A stretch of DNA of 64,000 bases from Candidatus Thalassarchaeaceae archaeon (GCA_943841885.1 CALSZZ010000002.1:216262-280261); one strand, 5' to 3'; positions 29,016 to 39,243 are shown, counted from the first letter of the stretch. The notes: generated from the sequence alone by a model not told the origin. Program-made: numbers and translations.

Positions 29016-30101
29016 ATGGCAGATAAAAGTAAACCGCGCAGAGGTAGTATGGGCTATAGCCCTAGAAAACGCGCAGTAAGACAGTTCCCTCGTATTTCTT
29101 CATGGCCTAATGGAGATTCCTCAGAAGTTAAGGTACAAGGATTCGCAGGCTGGAAAGCAGGTATGACTCATATCCTAATGAAAGATAATAATCCAAATTC
29201 CACTTCTGCCGGGCAAGAGATAAGAAAAGCAGTTACTGTAGTCGAAACTCCTCCAATGAAGGTTCTCGCTGTACGTGGCTATCGTAATACTCCATATGGG
29301 ATGCAAACAGCAGGAGAGGTTTGGTCCAATATATCTGAATCAGGTCCTGAAGGATTAATGCCAAGATTAGCAAATGATACTAGAGGTAAGAGAGATATCG
29401 ATGAAGGAAGAAAACCTGCAAAGAGAGCAGGTCGGATTCCGTTGAGTAATGGAGAAAATATGGATAAATCTTTTGAAGCATTGAAAAATGAATCCAATAA
29501 TCTCTGTGAAATAAGACTAATTGTTGCTACTCAACCAACTTTAGTTAAGAGTATACCAACTAAAACTCCTGAAATAATGGAAGTTGGATTAGTTGGCGGA
29601 AACAATGATGAGAAATTAGATTGGGCAAAAGATAGATTAGGAAATTTCATAGGAGTAGAAGATGTTTTCAAAGTAGGCAGAGATATAGATGTTGTTGGCG
29701 TTACCAAAGGTAAAGGTTGGCAAGGCTCAATTAAGAGATGGGGTATCAAATTATTAAGTCATAAAAATAGTAAGCGCCGAAGACAAGGCGGAAATATGGG
29801 AGATTTCGGAACTGCATATGTGCGTAAAACAATAAGGCAAGCAGGACAAGTAGGATATCACAAGAGAACTGAATTAAATAAAAGAATTCTCCGAATATCT
29901 GACCCTGAAGAATCTGAAATTACTCCTGCTGGTGGTTTTCTACATTATGGAGAAGTTAATAATCCATATGTGGTATTCCAAGGCAGTCTACCAGGGCCAG
30001 CAAAAAGAATGCTTAGATTCCGTGATCCTATTCGTCCAAAAGCAGATCAACCTGAGGTAGAAATTACTTATCTCAGTACTTCTAGTAAGCAAGGTGTGTG
30101 A
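29016..30101 (+). CDS. rpl3: Ribosomal protein uL3
   Basis: N-terminal GSMGYSPRKRA; VTKGKGWQGSIKRWG; operon context. Confidence 0.95.
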   Translation: MADKSKPRRGSMGYSPRKRAVRQFPRISSWPNGDSSEVKVQGFAGWKAGMTHILMKDNNPNSTSAGQEIRKAVTVVETPPMKVLAVRGYRNTPYGMQTAGEVWSNISESGPEGLMPRLANDTRGKRDIDEGRKPAKRAGRIPLSNGENMDKSFEALKNESNNLCEIRLIVATQPTLVKSIPTKTPEIMEVGLVGGNNDEKLDWAKDRLGNFIGVEDVFKVGRDIDVVGVTKGKGWQGSIKRWGIKLLSHKNSKRRRQGGNMGDFGTAYVRKTIRQAGQVGYHKRTELNKRILRISDPEESEITPAGGFLHYGEVNNPYVVFQGSLPGPAKRMLRFRDPIRPKADQPEVEITYLSTSSKQGV

Positions 30102-30985
30102 TTATTTTGAAGATAAAAGCATATAATTTGGTTAATTCAGTAATTCAAGAAGAGTTAGATGCAGGGTTATTAGCAGAATCTTATGAAGTATCAATAAAAG
30201 ATGGTAAAAATATTACTCTTCCTGATGTTTTTAATTCTGAAATACGTCAAGATTTAGTTAAATCGGCAGTTCATGCTTCAAGAGCAAATAGGAGACAACC
30301 ATACGGCCATCGAGAACATGATGGAAAGAAATCTCCACAACCTGGAATGAAGCATTCTGTAGAATGGTGGGGTAAAGGAAGAGGTGTTTCACGTATTATG
30401 AGGAAAACCGGTCAAAGGACTGGGGCACAAAATCCTCATACAAGAGGAGGAAGAAGGGCTCATGGTCCGATGGTGGCAAAAGACTGGTCGCAGAAATTAA
30501 ATTCTAAACAAAGGCTAATGGCTAGAAATTCTGCAATTACTGCATCTGTCGATAAATCAATTGTTTCTGCTAGAGGTCATAAATTTAGTGAAGATATTAG
30601 ATTTCCTATTATCATAGGAGATTATGTTGAATCGAGAGATAATGCCGATGAGAAATATGATCTAGAAACCATTCCGCTACAATATTCAACTCGAAAATTC
30701 GTGGCTATGATGGAAGGATTGGGCTTAGCAGATGACCTCATTCGTGCCAAAGAAGGTAGAAAAATAAGAGCCGGCAAAGCTACAATGAGGGGGCGTAAAT
30801 ATAGAACCCCAAAGAGTGTTTTACTTGTCGTTTCTAAGAAAGAAGGATTACATAAGGCAGCTAAAAATGTCCCAGGAGTAGACGTAGTAGCCTCTAAAGA
30901 TCTGTGTGCTGAGGATTTAGCACCCGGTGGAGATATGGGCAGACTCACAGTATGGACTAAGTCAGCCATTGAGGAGTTGGAGTGA
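30098..30985 (+). CDS. rpl4: Ribosomal protein uL4
   Basis: RQPYGHREHDGKKSPQPGMKHSVEWWGKGRGVSRIMR; synteny. Confidence 0.93.
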   Translation: MIILKIKAYNLVNSVIQEELDAGLLAESYEVSIKDGKNITLPDVFNSEIRQDLVKSAVHASRANRRQPYGHREHDGKKSPQPGMKHSVEWWGKGRGVSRIMRKTGQRTGAQNPHTRGGRRAHGPMVAKDWSQKLNSKQRLMARNSAITASVDKSIVSARGHKFSEDIRFPIIIGDYVESRDNADEKYDLETIPLQYSTRKFVAMMEGLGLADDLIRAKEGRKIRAGKATMRGRKYRTPKSVLLVVSKKEGLHKAAKNVPGVDVVASKDLCAEDLAPGGDMGRLTVWTKSAIEELE

Positions 30986-31281
30986 TTTTTATGGTAGATC
31001 CTTACAGTATAATATTAATGCCTTGGATTACTGAAAAAACATTAGAGGCAAGAAGGGTAGCAGACTTTGATGGGTCATATAAAGAAAATAATAACAGAAT
31101 AGAATTTATCGTAAGGCGTGAGGCTACTAAGCCACAAATACGTGATGCTGTGGAAAAACTTTTGGATGTTAAGGTAGCCAAAGTAAATACAAAAATAACT
31201 CGTTCTGGTAAACATGCTAGCATTCGCTTAGCAGAAGGTTATGATGCAGAAGAGGCTGCGCTTAAGTTAGGCGCGTTTTAA
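30982..31281 (+). CDS. rpl23: Ribosomal protein uL23
   Basis: MPWITEKTLEA...FIVRREATKPQIRDAVEKLLDVKVAKVNT. Confidence 0.95.
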   Translation: MIFMVDPYSIILMPWITEKTLEARRVADFDGSYKENNNRIEFIVRREATKPQIRDAVEKLLDVKVAKVNTKITRSGKHASIRLAEGYDAEEAALKLGAF

Positions 31282-31293
31282 TGAGGTGGTATT

Positions 31294-32007
31294 ATGGGTA
31301 AAAGAACACGTTCACAACGCCAAGGATCAAGTCCTAAAAATAAAGTTAGTTCTCACCGTTTTCCTGCAAGTAATAAACTTCCACGAAAATCTGATGAAGT
31401 TGGAGAAATTATCGATCTTATCCATAGCCCTGCACATACAGCTCCTCTCGCAAAAATTAAATTCGATGATGGTACAATAAGTCATTTCGCAGCACCAGAG
31501 GGGATATCTGTCGGACAAAATATTGCCTTTGGAGAAAATGTAACCTTAAGGCCAGGTAATGTGACAACATTGGATAGAATTCCTGAAGGTACTCCAGTTT
31601 GTAATGTAGAATCAAGGCCAGGAGATGGAGGCAAATTCGCCAGATCAGGAGGTAATTCCGCTATTTTAGAAACTCGTATGGATGATACTGTGCGAGTTCG
31701 CTTGCCAAGTGGTAGGTTGAAGGAACTACCTTCTAAATGCCGAGCAACTATTGGAGTCTTGGGTGGCCATGGAAGAACTGACAAGCCACTGATGAAAGCT
31801 GGTGCAGCACATCATAGAGCAAAAGCAAGAGGAAAATTGTATCCATCAGTCAGCGGAGTCGCGATGAATCCAGTTGATCATCCTCACGGTGGAGGAAATC
31901 ATCAAGCTGTTCACGGTCCCAACTCTGTTAGCCGAAATGCTCCGCCTGGTCAAAAGGTCGGAAATATAGCACCTAGTAGGACAGGTAGAGGAAGAAGGAA
32001 GGAGTAG
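31294..32007 (+). CDS. rpl2: Ribosomal protein uL2
   Basis: GVAMNPVDHPHGGGNHQ motif. Confidence 0.97.
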   Translation: MGKRTRSQRQGSSPKNKVSSHRFPASNKLPRKSDEVGEIIDLIHSPAHTAPLAKIKFDDGTISHFAAPEGISVGQNIAFGENVTLRPGNVTTLDRIPEGTPVCNVESRPGDGGKFARSGGNSAILETRMDDTVRVRLPSGRLKELPSKCRATIGVLGGHGRTDKPLMKAGAAHHRAKARGKLYPSVSGVAMNPVDHPHGGGNHQAVHGPNSVSRNAPPGQKVGNIAPSRTGRGRRKE

Positions 32008-32015
32008 TGTAAAAG

Positions 32016-32516
32016 ATGGCCCGTAAATCCAAAAAAATGTTCCGCTCCCCTAAACTTGCTAGACGTCAAGCAAGGAAGAGAAGATCAAAAATAAGTGAAC
32101 GTAGGAAGAAAGAATTCTTGTGGAGAGGATATACTCTTCAAGAACTATTGTCTCTTCCATTATACCCTCCAATGGATAGTCCTGATTCTGATAGTATTGC
32201 AACCCTTATGCCCTCTCGTGCCAAGCGTTCATTAGCCCGAGGATTAAATCCCGAGTGTGAAAAACTTCTTTTGAAAATAAGAGAAAATAAAGATCAAAAA
32301 ATAGTAAGAACACATTGTAGAGGAATGTATGTACTCCCAGAAATGGTTGGTACCACAATCGGTATCCATAACGGTAGGATGTTTGTAAACGTAGAAATAA
32401 TTCCCGAGATGATCGGTCATGCATTAGGAGAATTTGCAAGGACGAGAAATTCAGTAACACATACTGGACCGGGCGTAGGTGCTACCCGTTCATCACAGCA
32501 CGTTTCATTAAAGTGA
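32016..32516 (+). CDS. rps19: Ribosomal protein uS19
   Basis: [16 protein letters not shown]-like, [25 protein letters not shown]. Confidence 0.95.
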   Translation: MARKSKKMFRSPKLARRQARKRRSKISERRKKEFLWRGYTLQELLSLPLYPPMDSPDSDSIATLMPSRAKRSLARGLNPECEKLLLKIRENKDQKIVRTHCRGMYVLPEMVGTTIGIHNGRMFVNVEIIPEMIGHALGEFARTRNSVTHTGPGVGATRSSQHVSLK

Positions 32517-32525
32517 GGTTAGTAT

Positions 32526-33050
32526 ATGAGTAGAGAAGTAGGAAAACCACAATCTGGATATACACAACTTTTGGATGGTTCATACCTAGCTACTGCTAGA
32601 GCTGTAAATATTAATTGTCATCATAAACACTGCTATCACATAGCAAAGGCCCTAAGGGGAATGAATGCCTCTGACGCCCTCTCATATCTTGACGATGTAA
32701 TTAATAAAAAGAAAGCTATTCCTTACACCCGACGTTCTAGAAAAGGAAGGGGAGGCAATACAATGGCAGGTCATAGAAAAGGTAAAGTCGGACCTGGCAA
32801 ATATCCTAATAAAGCATCAAAAGAATTCTCTAAATTAATTTCTAGTGCTATGGATAATGCACGCCAAAGATATGATACTATAGAACCAGATGACATGATG
32901 ATTACTCATGTTGCAGCACACAGAGGTCAAGTTGCTACTAATTGGCGACCTAGGGCCCAGGGTCGTGCAACACCAAGTAATCACTATCAGGTTAATTTAG
33001 AAATATTCTTAGAATATTTCGGTGACGAAGAAGAAGAGGATGAATTCTGA
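32526..33050 (+). CDS. rpl22: Ribosomal protein uL22
   Basis: Synteny; ARAVNINCHHKHCYHIAKALRGM; HVAAHRGQVATNWRPRAQGRATP. Confidence 0.93.
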   Translation: MSREVGKPQSGYTQLLDGSYLATARAVNINCHHKHCYHIAKALRGMNASDALSYLDDVINKKKAIPYTRRSRKGRGGNTMAGHRKGKVGPGKYPNKASKEFSKLISSAMDNARQRYDTIEPDDMMITHVAAHRGQVATNWRPRAQGRATPSNHYQVNLEIFLEYFGDEEEEDEF

Positions 33051-33059
33051 GGTGAAATA

Positions 33060-33758
33060 ATGGGTCAAAATACAATACGCACATTACTCAATAGAAATGT
33101 TGAACGCCAACTAGTTCGTGAATATCTTCTAAAAGAAACTGAAAAAGCAGGTTTCGGTGGACTAACATTCAATCGTACTCCAGAAGGAACAAAGGTGACT
33201 CTAAAGGCAGAACAGGTTGGCCGAGTTATTGGCCGTAGAGGAAAAGTAATCCACGAATTACAACGTAGACTCCAAGAAGACTTTAACCTTCATGAGCCAC
33301 AATTAGAAGTAGATGAAATAGAAGAATCTAGGCTAAATGCTCAGGTAATGGCAAGTCGTTTGGCTAGCTCTTTAGAGAGAGGATGGTTTTTCCGTCGTGC
33401 AGGCCACAGTACAGCTCAGAATATTATGGATGCAGGAGCAAGAGGTTGTCTAGTTATATTAAGTGGTAAAATAACTGGGGCCAGGCATAGAGTTGAGAAA
33501 TTTCAGCAGGGTCATATAAAATTCTGTGGAGAAACTGCATTAGAATTCATGGATACCGGCTTTTCTACTGCAGTTAAGAAGTTAGGAACTATAGGTTGTA
33601 CTGTAAGAATAATGCGAAAAGGAATAAAATTACCTCATGAAGTTACAGTACTGGAACGCCATGAGGCTGGTCTACCTGCTTTAGAACAAGTAGCAATGAT
33701 AAAACCAGAACAAGACGCAGAATCTATGAATATTCCCGAATCCAAGGAGGAAGAATGA
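33060..33758 (+). CDS. rps3: Ribosomal protein uS3
   Basis: KH domain RVIGRRGKVIHELQ; ARGCLVILSGKITGARHRVEKF. Confidence 0.95.
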   Translation: MGQNTIRTLLNRNVERQLVREYLLKETEKAGFGGLTFNRTPEGTKVTLKAEQVGRVIGRRGKVIHELQRRLQEDFNLHEPQLEVDEIEESRLNAQVMASRLASSLERGWFFRRAGHSTAQNIMDAGARGCLVILSGKITGARHRVEKFQQGHIKFCGETALEFMDTGFSTAVKKLGTIGCTVRIMRKGIKLPHEVTVLERHEAGLPALEQVAMIKPEQDAESMNIPESKEEE

Positions 33759-33964
33759 ACATGTCACACGTCAAGTCTAGAGATATAGATTCTATGAACT
33801 TAGAACAACGTGAAAGACGTCTCGTAGAATTGAAAGAAGAATTATTACAATTACGCGCACAACAAGCACTTGGTGGATCTTCAGCAGATTCTGGTGCTTA
33901 CAAACAAACTCGTAGGTCTATAGCCCGCCTAATTACAAAAATTAACCAGGGGCAAGTGGAGTAG
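33755..33964 (+). CDS. rpl29: Ribosomal protein uL29
   Basis: Synteny; MNLEQRERRLVELKEELLQLRAQQALGG. Confidence 0.92.
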   Translation: MNMSHVKSRDIDSMNLEQRERRLVELKEELLQLRAQQALGGSSADSGAYKQTRRSIARLITKINQGQVE

Positions 33965-33970
33965 AAATAA

Positions 33971-34270
33971 ATGGCAGGTATATGTAATCTATGTGGATTG
34001 CCAAATGAATTATGTATATGTCAAGAAATAGCAAAAGAACAACAAAAAGCAATAATATCAGTAGTTAAAAGGAGATATGGTAAAATGGTTACTATGATTG
34101 AAGGAATAGATGATACTGCTATTGATATAAGTCAACTCGCAAAGATTTTGAAAAGTTCATGTGCTAGCGGAGGAACTGTTAAAGATCGTATAATAGAACT
34201 CCAAGGAGACCACAAAAAAAGGGCTTCGAAAGTTCTCGAACAGAATGGTTACAGAGTGGAGGTACGCTAA
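33971..34270 (+). CDS. Translation initiation factor aIF1 (SUI1)
   Basis: CNLCGLPNELCICQEI; KRRYGKMVTMIEGID; IELQGDHKKRASKVLEQNGY. Confidence 0.93.
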   Translation: MAGICNLCGLPNELCICQEIAKEQQKAIISVVKRRYGKMVTMIEGIDDTAIDISQLAKILKSSCASGGTVKDRIIELQGDHKKRASKVLEQNGYRVEVR

Positions 34271-34531
34271 ATGTCAGATGTGATTAATATGCCTTGGATT
34301 TCTCGAATTCTTCAAGTTACCAAATCAACTGATTCATCCCTTGAAGGAGTAAGCGGCATGATAATGAACGAGACAAAAAACACTATTTTGATTGATTCAA
34401 AAGGTAAAGATTTGTTATTGGCTAAGAACGTAATAAGTTTTACTCTTGACGGAAATGATAAAGAAATAGATGGTAAAATAGTATCTCAAAGACCTGAAAA
34501 TAGAATAAATAAAAAATATAGGAGGAATTAA
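34271..34531 (+). CDS. RNase P protein component 1 (Rpp29/Pop4 family)
   Basis: GVSGMIMNETKNTILI; conserved position between SUI1 and uS17. Confidence 0.82.
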   Translation: MSDVINMPWISRILQVTKSTDSSLEGVSGMIMNETKNTILIDSKGKDLLLAKNVISFTLDGNDKEIDGKIVSQRPENRINKKYRRN

Positions 34532-34532
34532 A

Positions 34533-34865
34533 GTGAGAGATATTGGAGTAGATGTAGAACCTCCCAAAGGAGAATGGGATGGAAATATGAATTGTCCTTT
34601 CTATGGGAATCTAAGAGTAAGGGGTCAAATAATCGAAGGTATAGTTTCTACATCTTCAATGACTGATGCGATAGTTGTTGAAAGAAGAATGGAGAGATAC
34701 ATGAAGAAGTATGAAAGATATGAGAAACGAACTCGACGTTACTCAGCACATCTTCCTTCATGCATAGGTGAAATTAATCCAGGTGATAAGGTTCGAATTA
34801 TGGAGTGTAGACCTCTATCTAAAACTATCAAATTTTGTGTTATTGAAATGGAGGAGAGTAAATGA
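34533..34865 (+). CDS. rps17: Ribosomal protein uS17
   Basis: CPFYGNLRVRGQIIEGIV; RRYSAHLPSC...GDKVRIMECRPLSKT. Confidence 0.94.
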   Translation: MRDIGVDVEPPKGEWDGNMNCPFYGNLRVRGQIIEGIVSTSSMTDAIVVERRMERYMKKYERYEKRTRRYSAHLPSCIGEINPGDKVRIMECRPLSKTIKFCVIEMEESK

Positions 34866-35260
34866 AAGGAATAGCAGGGAAGGTAACTGCAGGTTTGCCT
34901 ACCCAAGCAAAGCTAGATTGTGCTGATAATACTGGTGCAAAAATTGTTCAAGTAATCAATGTCCCAAAAAAGGGAGGCGTTGCGAGTAGATATCCAGCTG
35001 CAGGAGTTGGAGACATGATTCGTGTTACCGTTCGCAGAGGAACTCCCGAGACAAGAAGACAAATATTTACTGCAGTAATAATCAGACAAACACGGCCATT
35101 TAGAAGAGTTGATGGGACATGGGTGAGATTCGAAGATAATGCATGTGTATTAACTAATGAAAGAGGAGATATACAGGGTTCAGATATCAAAGGGCCGGTA
35201 AGTCGTGAAGCTGCAGAAAGGTGGCCACGTATCGCTGCAACGGCTAAGCAAATTGTATGA
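34862..35260 (+). CDS. rpl14: Ribosomal protein uL14
   Basis: LDCADNTGAKIVQVINV; AAGVGDMIRVTV; VRFEDNACVLTNERGDIQGSDIKGPV. Confidence 0.95.
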   Translation: MKGIAGKVTAGLPTQAKLDCADNTGAKIVQVINVPKKGGVASRYPAAGVGDMIRVTVRRGTPETRRQIFTAVIIRQTRPFRRVDGTWVRFEDNACVLTNERGDIQGSDIKGPVSREAAERWPRIAATAKQIV

Positions 35261-35271
35261 GGTGTAAATAT

Positions 35272-35712
35272 ATGGTAAGTAAAAAACCCGGAAAACAACG
35301 CCAAGAGCAGAGAAAATCTCCGTTACACATCAAACGTAAAAGAATGAGAGCAAGATTAGTCTCAGATGATCCTGAACTAATTTATGTCCGAACAGTAACT
35401 GTTCGTGTTGGCGATGAAGTAGAAGTATTAAGGGGAGATTTCAGTCACCCTAATAGCGTTAAAAGCGAATCAAGGGGCAAAAGACTTGGACAAACTAGGG
35501 GGCGAGCAGGAGTTAAATCCAAAGTAGTTGGAATTGATTCAAAGAACAACCGAGTATTCATAGAAGGTCTCACACAAAATACTGCTGACGGGAAAGAAGA
35601 AGCAGTCCCAATACGCCCTTCAAACATAATTGTTACAAAATTGTATGAAGGGGACCCATTGAGAATCAAAAGAATAACAGAAAGATCATCCGCAGGAGGT
35701 TCAGTAGAATGA
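35272..35712 (+). CDS. rpl24: Ribosomal protein uL24
   Basis: SKKPGKQRQEQRKSPLHIKRKRMRARLV; KOW-like VRVGDEVEVLRG. Confidence 0.93.
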   Translation: MVSKKPGKQRQEQRKSPLHIKRKRMRARLVSDDPELIYVRTVTVRVGDEVEVLRGDFSHPNSVKSESRGKRLGQTRGRAGVKSKVVGIDSKNNRVFIEGLTQNTADGKEEAVPIRPSNIIVTKLYEGDPLRIKRITERSSAGGSVE

Positions 35713-36407
35713 GTAGTAGTCATATAAAGAGACTAATGATGCCTAGAAGTTGGCCTTTACCAAGGAAAACTAGTATTTGGGTGCAAAAACCGAATCCTTG
35801 TGGTCATAGTTTAGAGAATTGTATGCCAATGACTTTAATTCTCCGAGATATTATGGGTGTTGCCCATACTAAAAGAGAAGCAAAAAAGATATTATACTCA
35901 AGAAAAATAATGGTTGATGGAAAAATAGAAACTGACTCTGGAAGGGGCGTAGGATTAATGGATGTCTTAACCATAGGGGATGAAAATTATCGTTGTATAT
36001 TAGATACTAATGGTAAACTACGATACAGGTCAATAAGTAAGAAATCAGCAAAAACTAAGATATGTAGAGTTACTGGCAAAACTACGATAAAAGATGGCAT
36101 GACTCAATTACATTTGCATGATGGTCGCAATATAGTTCTAAAATCCACTTCAGAATATAGTACTGGTGACTCAATAGTAATTTCACTTCCCGAACAAAAA
36201 ATCACAGCCCATTTGCCAATAGAAGAAGGAGCTCTGGCATATCTAACAGGTGGAAGTCATATTGGCGAGACTGCAAATGTCCGAGAAAGAATTGTCAAAA
36301 GATCTTCTAAAGCCAATGAAACAATCTTCGATGACTTCGGCACAGTCTCAGAATATGTATTCGTAATTGGTAAGGAAAAAGATTTACCCTTGGAGGCTGA
36401 ATCATGA
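35709..36407 (+). CDS. Ribosomal protein eS4
   Basis: HIKRLMMPRSWPLPRKTSIWVQKPNPCGHSLENCMPM. Confidence 0.95.
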   Translation: MSSSHIKRLMMPRSWPLPRKTSIWVQKPNPCGHSLENCMPMTLILRDIMGVAHTKREAKKILYSRKIMVDGKIETDSGRGVGLMDVLTIGDENYRCILDTNGKLRYRSISKKSAKTKICRVTGKTTIKDGMTQLHLHDGRNIVLKSTSEYSTGDSIVISLPEQKITAHLPIEEGALAYLTGGSHIGETANVRERIVKRSSKANETIFDDFGTVSEYVFVIGKEKDLPLEAES

Positions 36408-36931
36408 AACAACCCGTAAATCCAATGCAAAAACCTCGTGCAACAAAGGTTACAGTGAACATAGGAGTTGGAGAAGCAGGACAGAGACTCCAGTTGGCCG
36501 AACAAGTATTAGAAATTCTCACAGGTCTTAAGGCCGTAAGGACACTTTCTACTCAAACTAACAGAGATTTAGGGACTCGAGAAGGGGCACCAATTGGGTG
36601 TAAAGTAACTATCCGGGGCCATGAAAAAATAGACTCTTTCTTGAAAGATGCCTTTTGGGTAAGAGAAAATACTTTACCATCTTATAATTTTGATAATCAA
36701 GGAAACCTCTCATTTGGAATATCTGATTACACAGACTTCCCTAATCAAAAATATGACCCAGAAATAGGTATTTTTGGCATGGATATCAATGTATTATTAG
36801 AAAGACCAGGGCATCGTATCAAACATCGTCGAAGACGCAGCTCAAAGGTTTCAACTAAGCATCGTGTTTACAGGGAAGAATCAAAAGTATGGTTTCAAGA
36901 ACGATACGGCATAAATATAGTGGAGGAGTGA
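36404..36931 (+). CDS. rpl5: Ribosomal protein uL5
   Basis: MQKPRATKVTVNIGVGEAGQRL; GISDYTDFPNQKYDPEIGIFGMDINVLLERPG. Confidence 0.95.
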   Translation: MKQPVNPMQKPRATKVTVNIGVGEAGQRLQLAEQVLEILTGLKAVRTLSTQTNRDLGTREGAPIGCKVTIRGHEKIDSFLKDAFWVRENTLPSYNFDNQGNLSFGISDYTDFPNQKYDPEIGIFGMDINVLLERPGHRIKHRRRRSSKVSTKHRVYREESKVWFQERYGINIVEE

Positions 36932-36936
36932 CTTAG

Positions 36937-37089
36937 ATGGCAAGAGATCATGGAGAAACAATAGGTAGAACAACCGGTTGCCGTCGCTGCGGACGTAGAA
37001 GAGGACTCATACGTAGACATGGACTACATCTTTGCCGTCAATGCTTTCGAGATGTGGCTACAAATATAGGATTTAAGAAATATTCATGA
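36937..37089 (+). CDS. rps14: Ribosomal protein uS14, 50 aa (not in ORF track)
   Basis: Direct translation [50 protein letters not shown]: CxxC...CxxC zinc uS14; position between uL5 and uS8. Confidence 0.95.
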   Translation: MARDHGETIGRTTGCRRCGRRRGLIRRHGLHLCRQCFRDVATNIGFKKYS

Positions 37090-37101
37090 GGTGATAAAAA
37101 G

Positions 37102-37491
37102 ATGCAATTTGACCCCCTAAGTGACGCTTTTACACGTATATACAATGCAGAGCAAGCAGGCCATTATGAGGTATCTGTGAAACCTGCAAGCAAACTCCTA
37201 GGTAGCATGTTATCTATCATGCAAACTTCTGGATATATAGGAGAATATGAAAAAATAGAGAATGGTAGAGGAGGAGGATATAGAATAGAATTAATTGGTG
37301 CAATTAATCGCTGTGGAGTAATTAAGCCAAGATATTCCGTACAACGGCTAGATTATGATAAGTGGGAATCTAGGTATCTTCCAGCTCGTGATTTTGGACT
37401 ATTGATTTTAACAACTAATCAAGGAATAATGAATCATTATGATGCAAAGAAGGAGAGAGTAGGCGGTCGCTTACTTGCATATATTTTTTAG
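37102..37491 (+). CDS. rps8: Ribosomal protein uS8
   Basis: DPLSDAFTRIYNAEQAG; ARDFGLLILTTNQGIMNHYDAKKERVGGRLLAYIF. Confidence 0.95.
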   Translation: MQFDPLSDAFTRIYNAEQAGHYEVSVKPASKLLGSMLSIMQTSGYIGEYEKIENGRGGGYRIELIGAINRCGVIKPRYSVQRLDYDKWESRYLPARDFGLLILTTNQGIMNHYDAKKERVGGRLLAYIF

Positions 37492-37503
37492 GAGGTTTTA
37501 GTA

Positions 37504-38055
37504 ATGGTAAAAGTAGATCACATAGCACATGACATGAATCTCCCTGAAGGCGTCACAGCAACTGTATCTGGTTCAGTATTGACTGTCCAAAAAGGTAATA
37601 ATTCAGTAGAAAGAGAATTTATACATCCAAAGATAGAAGTTAGAAATCTTAATGAAAAGATTTCAGTATTTTGTAATTTACCTCGTAGGGCGGAGAAAGC
37701 ATTAGCTGGTACTTGGGCTGCTCACATATCTAACATGATTTATGGTGTCGATACTGGTTTTGAATATCATTTAAAGGCAGTTTACAGTCATTTCCCAATG
37801 ACCCTTAAAGTCCAAGGAAATAAAATGACTGTCACAAATCTATTTGGAGAAAAAGTTCCAAGAGTGGCAAAGTTGCCCTGGAGCCCGACTGAAGTTGAAG
37901 TTAAAGTGACGAATAAAACCGATGTAATAGTGAAAGGTATTGATAAAGAAAAAGTAGGTCAAACAGCAGCTAATATAGAGCGTTCATGTAGAATAAAAAA
38001 TAGAGATAGAAGAGTTTTCCAAGATGGAATTTACATTACTTCAAAGGGTGCATAA
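37504..38055 (+). CDS. rpl6: Ribosomal protein uL6
   Basis: GTWAAHISNMIYGVDTGFEYHLKAVYSHFPM; KNRDRRVFQDGIYI. Confidence 0.95.
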   Translation: MVKVDHIAHDMNLPEGVTATVSGSVLTVQKGNNSVEREFIHPKIEVRNLNEKISVFCNLPRRAEKALAGTWAAHISNMIYGVDTGFEYHLKAVYSHFPMTLKVQGNKMTVTNLFGEKVPRVAKLPWSPTEVEVKVTNKTDVIVKGIDKEKVGQTAANIERSCRIKNRDRRVFQDGIYITSKGA

Positions 38056-38068
38056 AGGAGGAATATGG

Positions 38069-38770
38069 ATGGAATATGATAAAATGACTGTTGCACAGTT
38101 GAAAGATTTACTTCGTGAAAATGACTTACCTGTATCGGGTAAGAAATCAGAACTAATTGAACGATTATCTTCTCTTTCTTCAGAAACTGAATTACCAAAT
38201 GAAGATGTAACTGACAATATTGATGCAAAGGAAGAAGAAGCAGAATCTGGTTCAGAAGAATCTGATTCTGAAGAATTTTTTGAAGAAGATAATGATGATG
38301 ATGATGATGATTTTTATGATGATTTCACCGGAATACATACTGCTAGACAGAAACCTATTTTGGATGACGAAACTAAAAATTTGCTTAAATTTAGAGCCAA
38401 TCAAATGAAAAAACAACCAGCATTTCGCCGTCAAGAATGGTTTAGATACAAGAGACTATCTCATTCAGGATGGAGGAAACCGAAAGGTTATCAGTCTAAA
38501 CAAAGACTAAATATGAAATATCGTACACCAATGGCAAGGATTGGTTATGGAAAGATATCTGCTGTTAGAGGATTACATTCTTCAGGATTTAAAGAAGTTT
38601 TAGTTCATAAAATTGAAGATTTAGAATCAATTAATCCAGAGAAACAAGCCATTAGAATAGGATCTTCAGTAGGAAATAGAAAGCGATTATCAATTCATGA
38701 CCGTGCTGATGATTTAGGGCTTAGAATTCTCAATCGTCGCCGTATCGATCGTAAGGGGGACTTACAATGA
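38069..38770 (+). CDS. Ribosomal protein eL32 with N-terminal SAP-like domain and acidic linker
   Basis: N-term MTVAQLKDLLRENDLPVSGKKSELIERL (SAP); linker EESDSEEFFEEDNDDDDDDFYDD; C-term eL32 RYKRLSHSGWRKPKGYQSKQRL...GYGKISAVRGLHSSGF. Confidence 0.88.
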   Translation: MEYDKMTVAQLKDLLRENDLPVSGKKSELIERLSSLSSETELPNEDVTDNIDAKEEEAESGSEESDSEEFFEEDNDDDDDDFYDDFTGIHTARQKPILDDETKNLLKFRANQMKKQPAFRRQEWFRYKRLSHSGWRKPKGYQSKQRLNMKYRTPMARIGYGKISAVRGLHSSGFKEVLVHKIEDLESINPEKQAIRIGSSVGNRKRLSIHDRADDLGLRILNRRRIDRKGDLQ

Positions 38771-39243
38771 TGATTACCAACCAAAAAAGAATGGCTGCCC
38801 AAATACTTTCTAAAAAAGAAGGTCGCGAAGTTGGTATCCACAGAGTTTGGATCCATCCAGATTACCTAGAAGAGGTTACTAGTGCGGTACAAAAAGATGA
38901 TGTCCGCCAATTGATTGAAGAAGGAATAATTAAAGCGAAACCAATTGTTGGTATTAGTCGTTCCAGGGCCCGTAAAGTAGCTATTCAGAAAGCCAAAGGA
39001 CGCCGTAAAGGACAAGGTTCTAGAAAAGGTACTTTTAATGCACGAGCACCTAAAAAAGAACGTTGGATGAGAATAATTAGATCTCAACGTAAAATGCTAA
39101 AGGAGTTTAGAGAAGATGAAACAATCTCTCCGTCTAAATATCGATATTATTATCGAAAAGCAAAAGGAGGTTCTTATCGTTCTGTTGCAGATATGAAAAG
39201 AAATATGGAAATAGATGGTATCTCATTTGGAGGTGAAAATTAA
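38767..39243 (+). CDS. Ribosomal protein eL19
   Basis: QKRMAAQILSKKEGREVGIHRVWI; RKGQGSRKGTFNARAPKKERWM. Confidence 0.95.
   Translation: MMITNQKRMAAQILSKKEGREVGIHRVWIHPDYLEEVTSAVQKDDVRQLIEEGIIKAKPIVGISRSRARKVAIQKAKGRRKGQGSRKGTFNARAPKKERWMRIIRSQRKMLKEFREDETISPSKYRYYYRKAKGGSYRSVADMKRNMEIDGISFGGEN

Noticed and set aside
38285-38320. GAT microsatellite
   Set aside because: Encodes the Asp run in the acidic linker of eL32; not an independent repeat element.
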